Shown in pieces: positions 50,680-59,025 of a DNA stretch of 64,000 bases. Each line of letters begins with the position of its first letter. Within the stretch, counting starts at the first letter, position 1. The stretch comes from Verrucomicrobiaceae bacterium (GTDB taxonomy: Bacteria > Verrucomicrobiota > Verrucomicrobiia > Verrucomicrobiales > Verrucomicrobiaceae), in the NCBI GenBank assembly GCA_016795465.1, contig JAEUHK010000051.1:1-64000 (forward strand). Direction: 5' to 3'. A program made the translations under genes and the position numbers. The notes under the pieces were generated by a model. That model was given only the letters and a program-made list of their open reading frames with translations, was not told where the DNA came from and did not search any database.

Positions 50680-50708
50680 GCCGCGCAGCACCCCTGCGCG
50701 GCTTTTTT
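50680..50708 (+). terminator. Intrinsic terminator after the secreted hydrolase
   Basis: GCCGCGCAG (50680-50688) and CTGCGCGGC (50694-50702) form a perfect nine-base-pair stem with loop CACCC, followed by T6. It ends the plus-strand hydrolase gene; its T-run overlaps the last bases of the convergent DUF1501 gene. Confidence 0.93.
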
Positions 50709-52092
50709 ATGCCAAAATCCCCGTCGCCACCTCGCCGCCGACGTTGGTGAGGCGGAAATTCCGGCCGCCGTGGTTGTAGGTGAGCTTCGTGTGATCGAGG
50801 CCGAGCAGATGGAGGATCGTCGCGTGCCAGTCGTGGATGTGCAGGCGGTTCTCGACGGCACGGTAGCCGATCTCATCGGTGGAGCCGTAGCGCAGGCCGC
50901 CTTTCACACCGCCGCCGGCCATCCAGATCGTGTAGCCTTTGTTGTTGTGATCGCGACCGTCACCGCTCTGCGCATACGGCGTGCGGCCAAACTCGCCTGC
51001 CCACACCACGAGCGTGTCTTTGAGCATGCCACGCGCCTTCAGGTCGGTCAAAAGTGCTGCGATGGGCTGATCCGTCGCACCGCAGCAGGTCGCGAGTTGT
51101 TCACGCAGGCGATTATGATGATCCCACTGCACTGGCGACGCGATCTCGATGAAGCGCACGCCTGCCTCCGCCAATCGCCGCGCCAGCAGGCACTGCCGCG
51201 CGAATTGATCTTTCCCCTGCCCGATGCCGTAAAGCTTCAGCGTCGCCTCGCTCTCGCCGCGCATGTCGAGAACCTCCGGCACCTCGCTCTGCATGCGAAA
51301 CGCCAGCTCAAACGACTGGATCATGCCCTCGATCTCCGGATGCACGCCATCGCGCTCCATTTTGCGCTCATTCAGGCCGCGGATGAGGTCGATCTGTGCC
51401 CGCTGAAGCTCACGCGGCACATTCTTGTTCTCGATGTTCTTCATCGGCGGCCCCGGCGCGGTGTCTTTTTTCAAAAGCGCCGCATACAAGTCCGGAAGCT
51501 GCGATCCGCCGATTTTCGTGCCCTGGCAAATCGCCGGCAAAAACGCGCTGCCGTAGTTCTGCGCCCCGCCGTTGTCCGCCGGCGGGTTCAGCGTGATGAA
51601 ACCGGGCAAATTGTCATTCTCCGTGCCCAGTCCGTAAAGCGTCCACGCCCCCACCGAAGGCCGCACAAACTGAAAACTGCCCGTATGCATCTGCACGAAT
51701 GCCTGCGCATGATTCGGCAGGTCCGTGTGCGCCGAGTTGATGATGCAAATGTCATCCGCGTGCTTTGCGAGATGCGGATAGAGACTCGTGATCCACTGCC
51801 CTGATTGACCGCATTGATGAAAGGGATGAACGGCGCTGAAGAGCTTCGCTCCAGCCGAATCACGGCCCAAAGTGGCCGTTTTGCCATCTTTGGCAGCCAG
51901 CTCCGGCTTGTAATCGAAAAGATCCACATGCGACGGCCCACCGCGCATCGTGAGAAAAATCACCCGCTTCGCCCGCGGCGCGAAATGCGCCGTTTTCGCC
52001 CCCAGACCACCCTTCGCCTGCGCCAACGCCGAAAACGCCAGCCAGCCTATGCCGGAGGAAGTGGTTTGGAGAATGTGGCGGCGTGAGATCAT
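50707..52092 (-). CDS. DUF1501 protein with Tat signal, alkaline-phosphatase-like fold
   Basis: A 461-residue exported protein with a twin-arginine signal (MISRRHILQTTSSGIGWLAF). The body belongs to the DUF1501 family of the alkaline phosphatase/sulfatase superfamily: ARVIFLTMRGGPSHVDLFD-like start (KRVIFLTMRGGPSHVDLFD), GRTPYAQSGDGRDHNNKGYT metal-ligand region and GHDRGNF-type end. Catalytic residues of sulfatases are not obvious, so activity is unknown. It is the last gene in a minus-strand series DUF1553, DUF1501, DUF1553, DUF1501; its start lies four bases from the preceding gene's stop. Confidence 0.85.
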   Translation of the reverse strand: MISRRHILQTTSSGIGWLAFSALAQAKGGLGAKTAHFAPRAKRVIFLTMRGGPSHVDLFDYKPELAAKDGKTATLGRDSAGAKLFSAVHPFHQCGQSGQWITSLYPHLAKHADDICIINSAHTDLPNHAQAFVQMHTGSFQFVRPSVGAWTLYGLGTENDNLPGFITLNPPADNGGAQNYGSAFLPAICQGTKIGGSQLPDLYAALLKKDTAPGPPMKNIENKNVPRELQRAQIDLIRGLNERKMERDGVHPEIEGMIQSFELAFRMQSEVPEVLDMRGESEATLKLYGIGQGKDQFARQCLLARRLAEAGVRFIEIASPVQWDHHNRLREQLATCCGATDQPIAALLTDLKARGMLKDTLVVWAGEFGRTPYAQSGDGRDHNNKGYTIWMAGGGVKGGLRYGSTDEIGYRAVENRLHIHDWHATILHLLGLDHTKLTYNHGGRNFRLTNVGGEVATGILA

Positions 52093-52095
52093 GAT

Positions 52096-54114
52096 TCAGT
52101 CAGCAAAACGAAATTCCGCGCTGCACAGCAACGCCTGACAAAAAGCCGTGAAACGCTTCGAATCTTCTCCCGGAGCCTTTTGAAGAAAATCTTCGGCCAG
52201 AGCCACTTCACGCGCATCCGGGCTGCGATGAAAGCAAAGCTCGAAAGCCCGCTGAACGCAATTTGGAGCCTTCTCGACGCGTTTCGCGAGCGCGGCGGCC
52301 ATCTCCTGCACGAACGGGCCATTCAGCAAATACAGCGCCTGCAGCGGCACGTTTGTCACATCGCGATCACCGGTCACCAGACTCGGATTCGCCACATCAA
52401 ACTGCTCCAGCACATCCGGCAGATGATCGCGGATCACCGGCAGGTAAATCGAGCGCCGGTGCGAGCCATCGAGATCCTTCGGAAGCTTGTCGTTGAACCC
52501 AATCAACGACACCGACTGCCCATCCAGCTCCGCCACGAGGGATCCAGGGCGGCGAGAAGTGTCGAGCAGCCCCGACACAGCCAGCATCGAGTCGCGAATC
52601 ACTTCGGCGTCGAGTCGGCGCTTGTTCGCGTGGGAAAGGAGGCGGTTGTCTGGATCGGCGTAGAACGGGTTTTCCAACCCGTTGCCTGAACGAGTTGGAA
52701 AACTCGTTCTACGATACGTCTCCGACATCACGATCTCCTTGATCAGCTTCTTCACCGACCAGCCGCCATCCATGAATCGCACGGCGAGGTAATCCAGCAG
52801 CTCCGGATGACTCGGAGCCTCGCCCGTGGCGCCGAAGTCGTCCATCGTGCGTACGAGGCCTGCGCCGAAGAGATGACGCCACACGCGATTCACCATCACA
52901 CGTGAGGTGAGCGGGTTTTGGCGGCTCGTGAGCCATTTCGAGAGCTCAAGACGACCGCTTTGATGCTTTGGCACGCTCATCTCGATGCCAAAGAGCTTCG
53001 GAAAGCGACGCGGGATCACCTCACGCGGCTGCGCCAGCTCACCACGCTCATACATCGGCGAATCGACCACCTTGGCGTCCTTCACGCCCATGCACAGCGG
53101 CAAGGCACGTCCTTTTTCATCCACGGCCTCCAAAGCGCCCTCCACACCACCGCGTGTCCAGAGGATGCGCAGCGCATTGGTGAGCAGCTTGTGGAATTCG
53201 CCACTGATGTCGCGCTTCTCGGCCTTTGCTTTGGTGATGTAGTCATTCTGCGCTTTTTCGTCGGCGTTGAGCTTCGCGAGTTCGGCCTGGAGCTGCTTCA
53301 CCCGCGCCTCGGGCAGTGATTTGCCGACGATGGTCTGGCCGGGCAACTCCGGCAGGCGAATGAGATGGCCGTGATTGCCGTTTTCGCTGTCGATCCAGTT
53401 TCCGTAGAAGGTCTGCGTGCTCTTGAAGATGCCCACGAGGCCGTAGTAGTCCTCCATCGAGTACGGATCGGTCTTGTGATCGTGACAACGCGCACAAGCG
53501 ATGCTGCTCGCCATCACCGCACGCGTCACCGCATCAAGCTGCTCATCCGCCACATCCGCTGCAAACTGCGCCGGGTTCATCTCATTGAGTCCCTTCGCGC
53601 CGAGCGCGAGAAAACCCGTCGCGATGAGCAGCCGAGCACGCTCCGCGTCATCTTTGGCTGGCAAAAGATCGCCAGCGATCTGCTCCGTGATGAAGCGATC
53701 ATACGGCACATCTGCGTTCACCGCGTCGATAACGTAATCGCGGAAGCGCCACGCATGCGGGAAGGTCAGATTCGACTCGCGGCCATTCGATTCAGCGTAG
53801 CGGGCGACGTCGAGCCAGTGGCGGCCCCAGCGTTCTCCGAAGCGCGGACTCTTCAAAAGCGCATCGACCAGGTTTTCGTAGTCCGATGAGCCCGATGGCG
53901 GAAGGCCCACCAGATCGAATGAAAGCCTTCTTCGGAGCACACGCTCATCCGCAGGCCCTGCGGGCTTCAAACCGGCCGCAGTGAGTTTATCGCGAATGAA
54001 GCCATCAATGCCCTGCGCGGCGTTTTTTGGCATCACCGGCGGCTTGTGGCTCCAATGCGGCGGCTCCGCGTTCGCGAGCGCGACGAGACAGCAAAAGAGG
54101 AAGGCTGTTTTCAT
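52096..54114 (-). CDS. Exported DUF1549-DUF1553 protein with in-frame palindromic insert
   Basis: A 672-residue exported protein (signal MKTAFLFCCLVALANA) with DUF1549, including CARCHDHK (Cys207, Cys210, His211), and DUF1553. It lacks the PSCyt1 and LamG domains of the 968-residue copy. In the DUF1553 region the conserved MSETYR is followed by RTSFPTRSGNGLENPFY before ADPDNRLL, where the 968-residue relative has an unrelated sequence; this stretch is encoded by a palindromic repeat (52660-52712). Its ATG overlaps the stop codon of the upstream DUF1501 gene (4 bp). Confidence 0.87.
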   Translation of the reverse strand: MKTAFLFCCLVALANAEPPHWSHKPPVMPKNAAQGIDGFIRDKLTAAGLKPAGPADERVLRRRLSFDLVGLPPSGSSDYENLVDALLKSPRFGERWGRHWLDVARYAESNGRESNLTFPHAWRFRDYVIDAVNADVPYDRFITEQIAGDLLPAKDDAERARLLIATGFLALGAKGLNEMNPAQFAADVADEQLDAVTRAVMASSIACARCHDHKTDPYSMEDYYGLVGIFKSTQTFYGNWIDSENGNHGHLIRLPELPGQTIVGKSLPEARVKQLQAELAKLNADEKAQNDYITKAKAEKRDISGEFHKLLTNALRILWTRGGVEGALEAVDEKGRALPLCMGVKDAKVVDSPMYERGELAQPREVIPRRFPKLFGIEMSVPKHQSGRLELSKWLTSRQNPLTSRVMVNRVWRHLFGAGLVRTMDDFGATGEAPSHPELLDYLAVRFMDGGWSVKKLIKEIVMSETYRRTSFPTRSGNGLENPFYADPDNRLLSHANKRRLDAEVIRDSMLAVSGLLDTSRRPGSLVAELDGQSVSLIGFNDKLPKDLDGSHRRSIYLPVIRDHLPDVLEQFDVANPSLVTGDRDVTNVPLQALYLLNGPFVQEMAAALAKRVEKAPNCVQRAFELCFHRSPDAREVALAEDFLQKAPGEDSKRFTAFCQALLCSAEFRFAD
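52660..52712. repeat. In-frame twin-hairpin element inside the DUF1553 gene, copy 1
   Basis: On the plus strand, hairpin AACGGGTT-ttcc-AACCCGTT (52664-52683) is followed by AACGAGTT-ggaa-AACTCGTT (52689-52708), flanked by GTAG and CTAC. The right half is the inverted complement of the left half except for G/A and C/T differences that keep each hairpin paired. Translated in the gene's frame it gives RTSFPTRSGNGLENP. Confidence 0.9.
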
Positions 54115-55466
54115 GCGAGGATGGGCCGGATCACGTCACCATACACATCCGTGAGGCGGAAGTCACGCCCCGCATACCGATACGTCAGCTCCTCGTGGTT
54201 GATGCCGAGGAGGTGGAGGATCGTGGCGTGCAGATCGTGGATGCTGGTCGGGTTTTCTTGAGCGGCGAAGCCGAACTCGTCGGTGCTGCCATACACGGTG
54301 CCGCCTTTGATGCCGCCGCCAGCCATCCACACGCTGAAGCCGTAGTGATTGTGATCGCGACCGAGTTTCGACTTCGAGCCGCTCATTTCGACGGTCGGCG
54401 TGCGGCCGAATTCGCCGCCCCAGAGCACGAACGTATCCTCGAGCATGCCGCGCTGCTTCAGATCGCTCAAAAGCGCCGCGATGGGCTGGTCGATGTCGGC
54501 GGAGAGCTTGCGATGATTCGTTTCGATGTTGTCGTGATTGTCCCAGGGCTGCCCCGCGCCATGCCAGAGCTGCACCATGCGCACGCCGCGCTCCAGCAGG
54601 CGACGCGCGATGAGCGTCTGCCGCGCGTGAACGCCCTCGCCATACATCTTGCGGATGTGCTCGGGCTCCTGCGACACATCAAACGCTTCCGCCGCCTCCA
54701 TCTGCATGCGAAAGGCGAGCTCGAAGCTCTGAATGCGCGCCTCCAGCCGCGGATCGCTGCGCTCGGCCTTGTGCGCGGCATTGATGCGACGCAGCAACTC
54801 GAGCTGACGGAGCTGCACGCTCGTGTCCGCATGCGGGCTGCGGATGTTTTCGATCAAACGGTCCACCGCCTCGTGCTTTGAATCGACATAAGTGCCCTGA
54901 AACGCACCGGGCAAAAACGCCGCCTGCCAGTTCTCCGCGCCCTTGATCGGCATGCCGCCTGGACACATCGCGATGAAGCCTGGCAGGTTCGAGTTCTCGC
55001 TGCCGAGACCATACGTCAGCCACGCGCCGAGACTCGGACGCGGCTGGATCGAGTCGCCGCAGTTCATGAGCATCAGCGACGGCTCATGGTTCGGCACCTG
55101 CGCCTGCATCGAGCGGATCACCGCGATGTCGTCGATGTGCGCCGCCGTTTTCGCGAACAACTCGCTCACCTCGATGCCGCTCTGCCCGCGCCGCTCGAAT
55201 TTGAACGGCGAAGGAAACGCCGCACCAGTCTTCCGCTCCGTAATGCGATGACTCGGCACCGGTTTGCCCGCATACCGTGCCAGCGCCGGCTTCGGATCAA
55301 ACGTATCCACATGCGACGGCCCGCCATTGAGGAAGAAATGAATCACGCGCTTCGCCTTCGGGGCGTAATGCGGCTTCGAGGCGAGCAGCGTATCGCCAAA
55401 ACCCAGCATGGCCATCCCCATGCCGGAGCGGCGGAGGAAATCACGGCGGGTGAGTGGGTGGGGCAT
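54111..55466 (-). CDS. DUF1501 protein, Tat-exported
   Basis: A 451-residue protein with MPHPLTRRDFLRRSGMGMAM, a clear twin-arginine signal. Body features of DUF1501: KRVIHFFLNGGPSHVDTFDP, QVPNHEPSLMLMNCGDS, GGEFGRTPTVEM and a metal-site-like GRDHNHYGFSVWMAGGGIKG; YRYAGRDFRLTDVYGDVI ends it. The stop overlaps the next gene's start (ATGA), implying translational coupling with a DUF1553 partner. The 171 bp upstream hold a structured repeat, and the frame's extension into it is not credible. Confidence 0.86.
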   Translation of the reverse strand: MPHPLTRRDFLRRSGMGMAMLGFGDTLLASKPHYAPKAKRVIHFFLNGGPSHVDTFDPKPALARYAGKPVPSHRITERKTGAAFPSPFKFERRGQSGIEVSELFAKTAAHIDDIAVIRSMQAQVPNHEPSLMLMNCGDSIQPRPSLGAWLTYGLGSENSNLPGFIAMCPGGMPIKGAENWQAAFLPGAFQGTYVDSKHEAVDRLIENIRSPHADTSVQLRQLELLRRINAAHKAERSDPRLEARIQSFELAFRMQMEAAEAFDVSQEPEHIRKMYGEGVHARQTLIARRLLERGVRMVQLWHGAGQPWDNHDNIETNHRKLSADIDQPIAALLSDLKQRGMLEDTFVLWGGEFGRTPTVEMSGSKSKLGRDHNHYGFSVWMAGGGIKGGTVYGSTDEFGFAAQENPTSIHDLHATILHLLGINHEELTYRYAGRDFRLTDVYGDVIRPILA

Positions 55467-55519
55467 GATGGGAATACGCGGACCTGACCTTCCTGCTTGC
55501 TGGCGCTCGAATCCGCGAA

Positions 55520-55630
55520 GCAAAGTAGTCCTCTCTCTCCGCGAGAGGAACTCAGCGCTTTCGATTGCGCGGGCGTAATCAAGCCAAGAACACCGTCGGC
55601 TCATCTCGCGGAGCGAGATGGCTACTTTGC
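55520..55630. repeat. Structured repeat with outer GCAAAGTAG arms and two hairpins
   Basis: GCAAAGTAG (55520-55528) and CTACTTTGC (55622-55630) are perfect inverted arms. Inside, CCTCTC...GAGAGG (55530-55548) and CATCTCGC-gga-GCGAGATG (55602-55620) form hairpins. It lies between a DUF1553 stop codon and a DUF1501 start codon, within one operon-like run. No second copy is seen in the window. Confidence 0.7.
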
Positions 55631-55637
55631 TGACGCC

Positions 55638-58214
55638 TCAATCCACAAACATGAACTCGTTCGAGAGCATGAGCACCTGCGCGAGCTGCTCCCAGGAGGT
55701 GAGCGTCGTTTTTGGTGAGGCAGTGAAGTCTTTTTTCGCGTCCCAGACTTCGGATGGCGTGTCGCCGCCGGAGCCAGCGACGATTTGAGACGTGCTGAGT
55801 TGCGGGGACCAGAGGAATTGGTCGCTGTTCAGGCCGACGTCGATATCGACGATGAAATCGAGGGTGTCGCCTTTCTGGAAGGCGATGGAGGTGAGGCTGA
55901 GGTCGGCTTGGGAACCATGGAGCTTGGTGCCGAGCAGTTTGCCGAGGCGGGAGTGGCTAACAAAGGCGCGGATGCCATCGCCAACCTTCGGTTCGTGGAT
56001 CAAGGTGGAGCGGAGGTCGTAGCGACCGTCGGTAGGCGCGATCCAGCGACGCACGACGGCGTGCTGGCGGTTATTGCCGGGATGACCGCCTTCGGCGGTG
56101 AGTTGTGCCCAGCCGAGTTTGGCGTTCGGCCAGTCTTCGTCGCCTTGCCAGGCATGGCCGGTGAAGTGCGGAAGCGGCGTGAAGCTCTTCACGCGGCCTG
56201 TTTGCTCATCCCACTCGCCAAAACCATGCTGCCAGGCCTTCGCGTGGTCGTTTTCGACGAGAACGGGCTTTTCATCGACGGCGACGAAGGACAGCGCGGA
56301 TGCCATTTCATCGGCTTTGGGGCTGCGTTGGAACAAATAGCGATACAGCAGGCCAATTCGGCCTTCGGGCGATTTTTCGGTCGAAACGCGTTTCACGAGC
56401 GCTTTGGCCTGTTGGACGAGAAACGGATGATTGAGGCCAAAAAGCGCCTGCTGCGGCACGGTGGTCTCGGTGCGTTGCGGGATGGAGAGATCGGGATTCG
56501 CGAAATCGAAGGTGCGCATCACGGCGGGCAGATTTTCGCGATCGACGAAGGCGTAGAGCGTTCGGCGTGTGTTGCTGGCGGCAAAGAGCGGCTCGGGACG
56601 GCCGCCGACACGCGGATTGAGCCGACCAGCGGCGGCGAGCCAGGCATCGCGGGCTTCTTCGAAGCTGAGGCGGTGCGGGACGTAGGACGGGTTTTCCAAC
56701 CCGTCTGAACGAGTTGGAAAACTCGTTCTACGATACGCCTCCGACATCATGATGAGCCGGTGCATGTGCTTGATGCTCCAGCCGCAGCGGATGAACTCGG
56801 TGGCGAGCCAGTCGAGGAGTTCGGGATGGCTCGGGGGGCTGCCTTGCTTGCCGAAGTCGCTCGGGGTGCTGACGAGGCCACGGCCGAAGTGATGCTGCCA
56901 GATGCGATTCACCATGACGCGGGCGGTGAGTGGATTGCGCGGGTCGATGATGGCCTTCGCGAGTTCGAGTCGGCCGCTGCCTTTCGTGAAGGGCGTTTGT
57001 TTGCCGAAGAGGCTCAGGAACTGGCGAGGAACGGCATCGCCTTTGGTGAGTGGGTTGCCGCGAGTGAAGACGCGTGGCGTGCTGGGCAGGGCGCGGTCTT
57101 TGAGAATGGTGGCGTAAGCCGGTGCGGTGCTTGTTTTGATGAGATGGCGATCCACATCGCCCTGAGCCTTCCAAAGCTCGGTGGTGACGCCGGTGGGGAA
57201 GTACATCTCGATGTTCGCGATGTGCTCGTCGGGCACGAAGGCGGGCGAATCGGGTTGTTTGAGGCGTTCTTCGGTCAATTCGACGCCGGGATGCTTGTCG
57301 AGCCACGCGACGAAGCGATGCACGATGAAGGGATTGAGGTCGTTCGCGTCGAGAATCTGTCCGAAGACCTCTTCGGGATACTTGTCGAGCTCGCGCGTGG
57401 CCTGGAGGTAATCGGCGACGCGATCACGCGTGCGCTTCATCTGCTCCTCGCGGCGTTTCGTCATGAGTTCGCGATTCTTTTGGAGGAGCGCGGCGAGTTC
57501 GGCGCTCTCGCTGCGGCTTTCGCACGGCACGAGGGCCTCGGCGCAGCTTTGGAAGACGCCGTAGAGCGCGTAGTAATCGCGTGTGGGGATGGGATCGAAC
57601 TTGTGATCGTGGCAGCGCGCGCAGGCGACGGTGAGCGCCTGCGTGCCGCGCATGACGACGTCGATGCGGTCGTCGATGATGTCATGCGTGACGCCAAGAA
57701 AGCGCCGCCCAAGCGTGAGAAAGCCCATCGCGGCGAGATCGGGTGAATTCGGTGGCACGACCTGATCCGCTGCGATTTGCAGGAGCAGAAAGCGGTCGTA
57801 GGGCATGTCGGCGTTCAATGCGCGAACGACCCAATCGCGGTAGGCGGAGGCGTGGACCCAGTTCTTTTCCTCGCGGGCATAGACGTAGCCTTTGGTGTCG
57901 GAGTAGCGTGCGATGTCCAGCCAGTGGCGGGCTCGTTGTTCGCCGTAGTGGGGGCTGGATAGCAGTGTGTCGATGAGCGTGGCGTAAGCTTCGTCGGACA
58001 GGTCGGACGAGTCGGACACGTCAGACGGTGGGAGGCCGGTGAGATCAAAGTGAGCGCGCCGAATCAGCGTGCGGGCATCGGCGCGAGTAGCGGACGTCGT
58101 TTGCAGATAGGCATCGATGCTCTGCGCTTTGCCGGGCTTCAGCGGCTGAAAGGCCCAGTGCTCCGCGTGGAGGGACGCGGTGAGCACGAATAAAGCTGCG
58201 GAGAGGCCACGCAT
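55638..58214 (-). CDS. Exported DUF1549-DUF1553 protein with in-frame palindromic insert and SD repeat
   Basis: An 858-residue exported protein (signal MRGLSAALFVLTASLHA). DUF1549 has CARCHDHK (Cys198, Cys201, His202) preceded by the family LTGLPP, here followed by an acidic SDVSDSSDLSDEA string encoded by 9-base repeats. DUF1553 contains the palindromic-element peptide RTSFPTRSDGLENPS (56682-56732) right after MSEAYR, the same site as in the 672-residue gene. The C-terminal 140 residues form an additional carbohydrate-binding-like end (TLIHEPKVGDGIRAFVSHSR). First gene of the DUF1553/DUF1501 series. Confidence 0.87.
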   Translation of the reverse strand: MRGLSAALFVLTASLHAEHWAFQPLKPGKAQSIDAYLQTTSATRADARTLIRRAHFDLTGLPPSDVSDSSDLSDEAYATLIDTLLSSPHYGEQRARHWLDIARYSDTKGYVYAREEKNWVHASAYRDWVVRALNADMPYDRFLLLQIAADQVVPPNSPDLAAMGFLTLGRRFLGVTHDIIDDRIDVVMRGTQALTVACARCHDHKFDPIPTRDYYALYGVFQSCAEALVPCESRSESAELAALLQKNRELMTKRREEQMKRTRDRVADYLQATRELDKYPEEVFGQILDANDLNPFIVHRFVAWLDKHPGVELTEERLKQPDSPAFVPDEHIANIEMYFPTGVTTELWKAQGDVDRHLIKTSTAPAYATILKDRALPSTPRVFTRGNPLTKGDAVPRQFLSLFGKQTPFTKGSGRLELAKAIIDPRNPLTARVMVNRIWQHHFGRGLVSTPSDFGKQGSPPSHPELLDWLATEFIRCGWSIKHMHRLIMMSEAYRRTSFPTRSDGLENPSYVPHRLSFEEARDAWLAAAGRLNPRVGGRPEPLFAASNTRRTLYAFVDRENLPAVMRTFDFANPDLSIPQRTETTVPQQALFGLNHPFLVQQAKALVKRVSTEKSPEGRIGLLYRYLFQRSPKADEMASALSFVAVDEKPVLVENDHAKAWQHGFGEWDEQTGRVKSFTPLPHFTGHAWQGDEDWPNAKLGWAQLTAEGGHPGNNRQHAVVRRWIAPTDGRYDLRSTLIHEPKVGDGIRAFVSHSRLGKLLGTKLHGSQADLSLTSIAFQKGDTLDFIVDIDVGLNSDQFLWSPQLSTSQIVAGSGGDTPSEVWDAKKDFTASPKTTLTSWEQLAQVLMLSNEFMFVD
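56682..56732. repeat. In-frame twin-hairpin element inside the DUF1553 gene, copy 2
   Basis: GACGGGTT-ttcc-AACCCGTC is followed by AACGAGTT-ggaa-AACTCGTT and CTACG. Against copy 1 it lacks a CAG-type spacer of three bases, and the outermost base pair changed from A-T to G-C while staying paired. The spacer difference is a multiple of three, so the reading frame is kept. Confidence 0.9.
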
Positions 58215-58251
58215 GAACGTGATGGCATACGGGCGGCGCGGACGGGCGCTT

Positions 58252-59025
58252 TCAATGCACGGCTCTCACATGATCGGCACTCGCGAGTGTTTGCACCGTG
58301 CCATCGGCGAGTTGGAGGAGGAGATGGCCTTCTTCGTCGAGATCGAGCACACGGCCGAAAACCTCGCCGTGCGGGGCTTGGGCGCGGATTTGACGATGAA
58401 GGAGCCAGCTTCGGTCGCGGACTTCGGCGATGGCGGCGCTGAAGTCGTCATCGAGACGCTGAAACTCGGTGTGAAGGCATTCGAGCAGGCGTTTGGCGAG
58501 CGTGTTGCGGTCGATCTCGCGCAAAACGGGCGAGGCGAGCTTTTGCAGCAGCGAGGTGGCGCTGAGCTCGGGCGGGAAGTCGAGCGTGTTGACGTTCAAA
58601 CCGATGCCGAGGACCAAAACGAGGCCTTCGCGGGTCGAAACGGTCTCGGCGAGCAAACCGCTTGTTTTGAGATCGCCGAGGTAGATGTCGTTTGGCCACT
58701 TGATGCGCGGCTGGAGCGGCAATTCGGCCTCAATTGCCTTGCAGATGGCCAGCGCGGCGAGCGTGGTGAGGCGCGGCCATTTCTCCAGCGATGCGTTTGG
58801 CTTCAGGAGCATCGAAAACATCAGATCTTTGCCACGCGGCGCGATCCATCGGTTGTCGCGTCGGCCACGGCCGGCGGTTTGTGATTCGGTGAAGACGACG
58901 GTGCCGATGTCGAGTTGCGCGACGTTTTGCTTTAGCCAGTCGCTGGTGGAGCCGAGCTCGTCAAAGACGCGCACGCGCCACGGGAGCGCGTCGTCGTTCA
59001 AAGCATCGGCGGAGAGCGGGATCAT
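58252..59025 (-). CDS. birA: Biotin--[acetyl-CoA-carboxylase] ligase, HTH-less
   Basis: A 257-residue biotin protein ligase that attaches biotin to carboxylase carrier proteins. The biotinyl-AMP loop is GRGRRDNRW (52-60), preceded by STSDWLK and followed by KWPNDIYLGDLKTSGLLAE, with the C-terminal SH3-like part GEVFGRVLDLDEEGHLLLQL. There is no N-terminal DNA-binding domain, so it is a class I ligase without repressor function. Its start codon overlaps the stop of the cation-efflux gene (ATGA, 4 bp). Confidence 0.93.
   Translation of the reverse strand: MIPLSADALNDDALPWRVRVFDELGSTSDWLKQNVAQLDIGTVVFTESQTAGRGRRDNRWIAPRGKDLMFSMLLKPNASLEKWPRLTTLAALAICKAIEAELPLQPRIKWPNDIYLGDLKTSGLLAETVSTREGLVLVLGIGLNVNTLDFPPELSATSLLQKLASPVLREIDRNTLAKRLLECLHTEFQRLDDDFSAAIAEVRDRSWLLHRQIRAQAPHGEVFGRVLDLDEEGHLLLQLADGTVQTLASADHVRAVH

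Noticed and set aside
50680..50708. Terminator hairpin treated as part of the cloverleaf repeat
   Set aside because: It is separated by two bases, has a different stem and is not found at the other copy, so it is an independent terminator.
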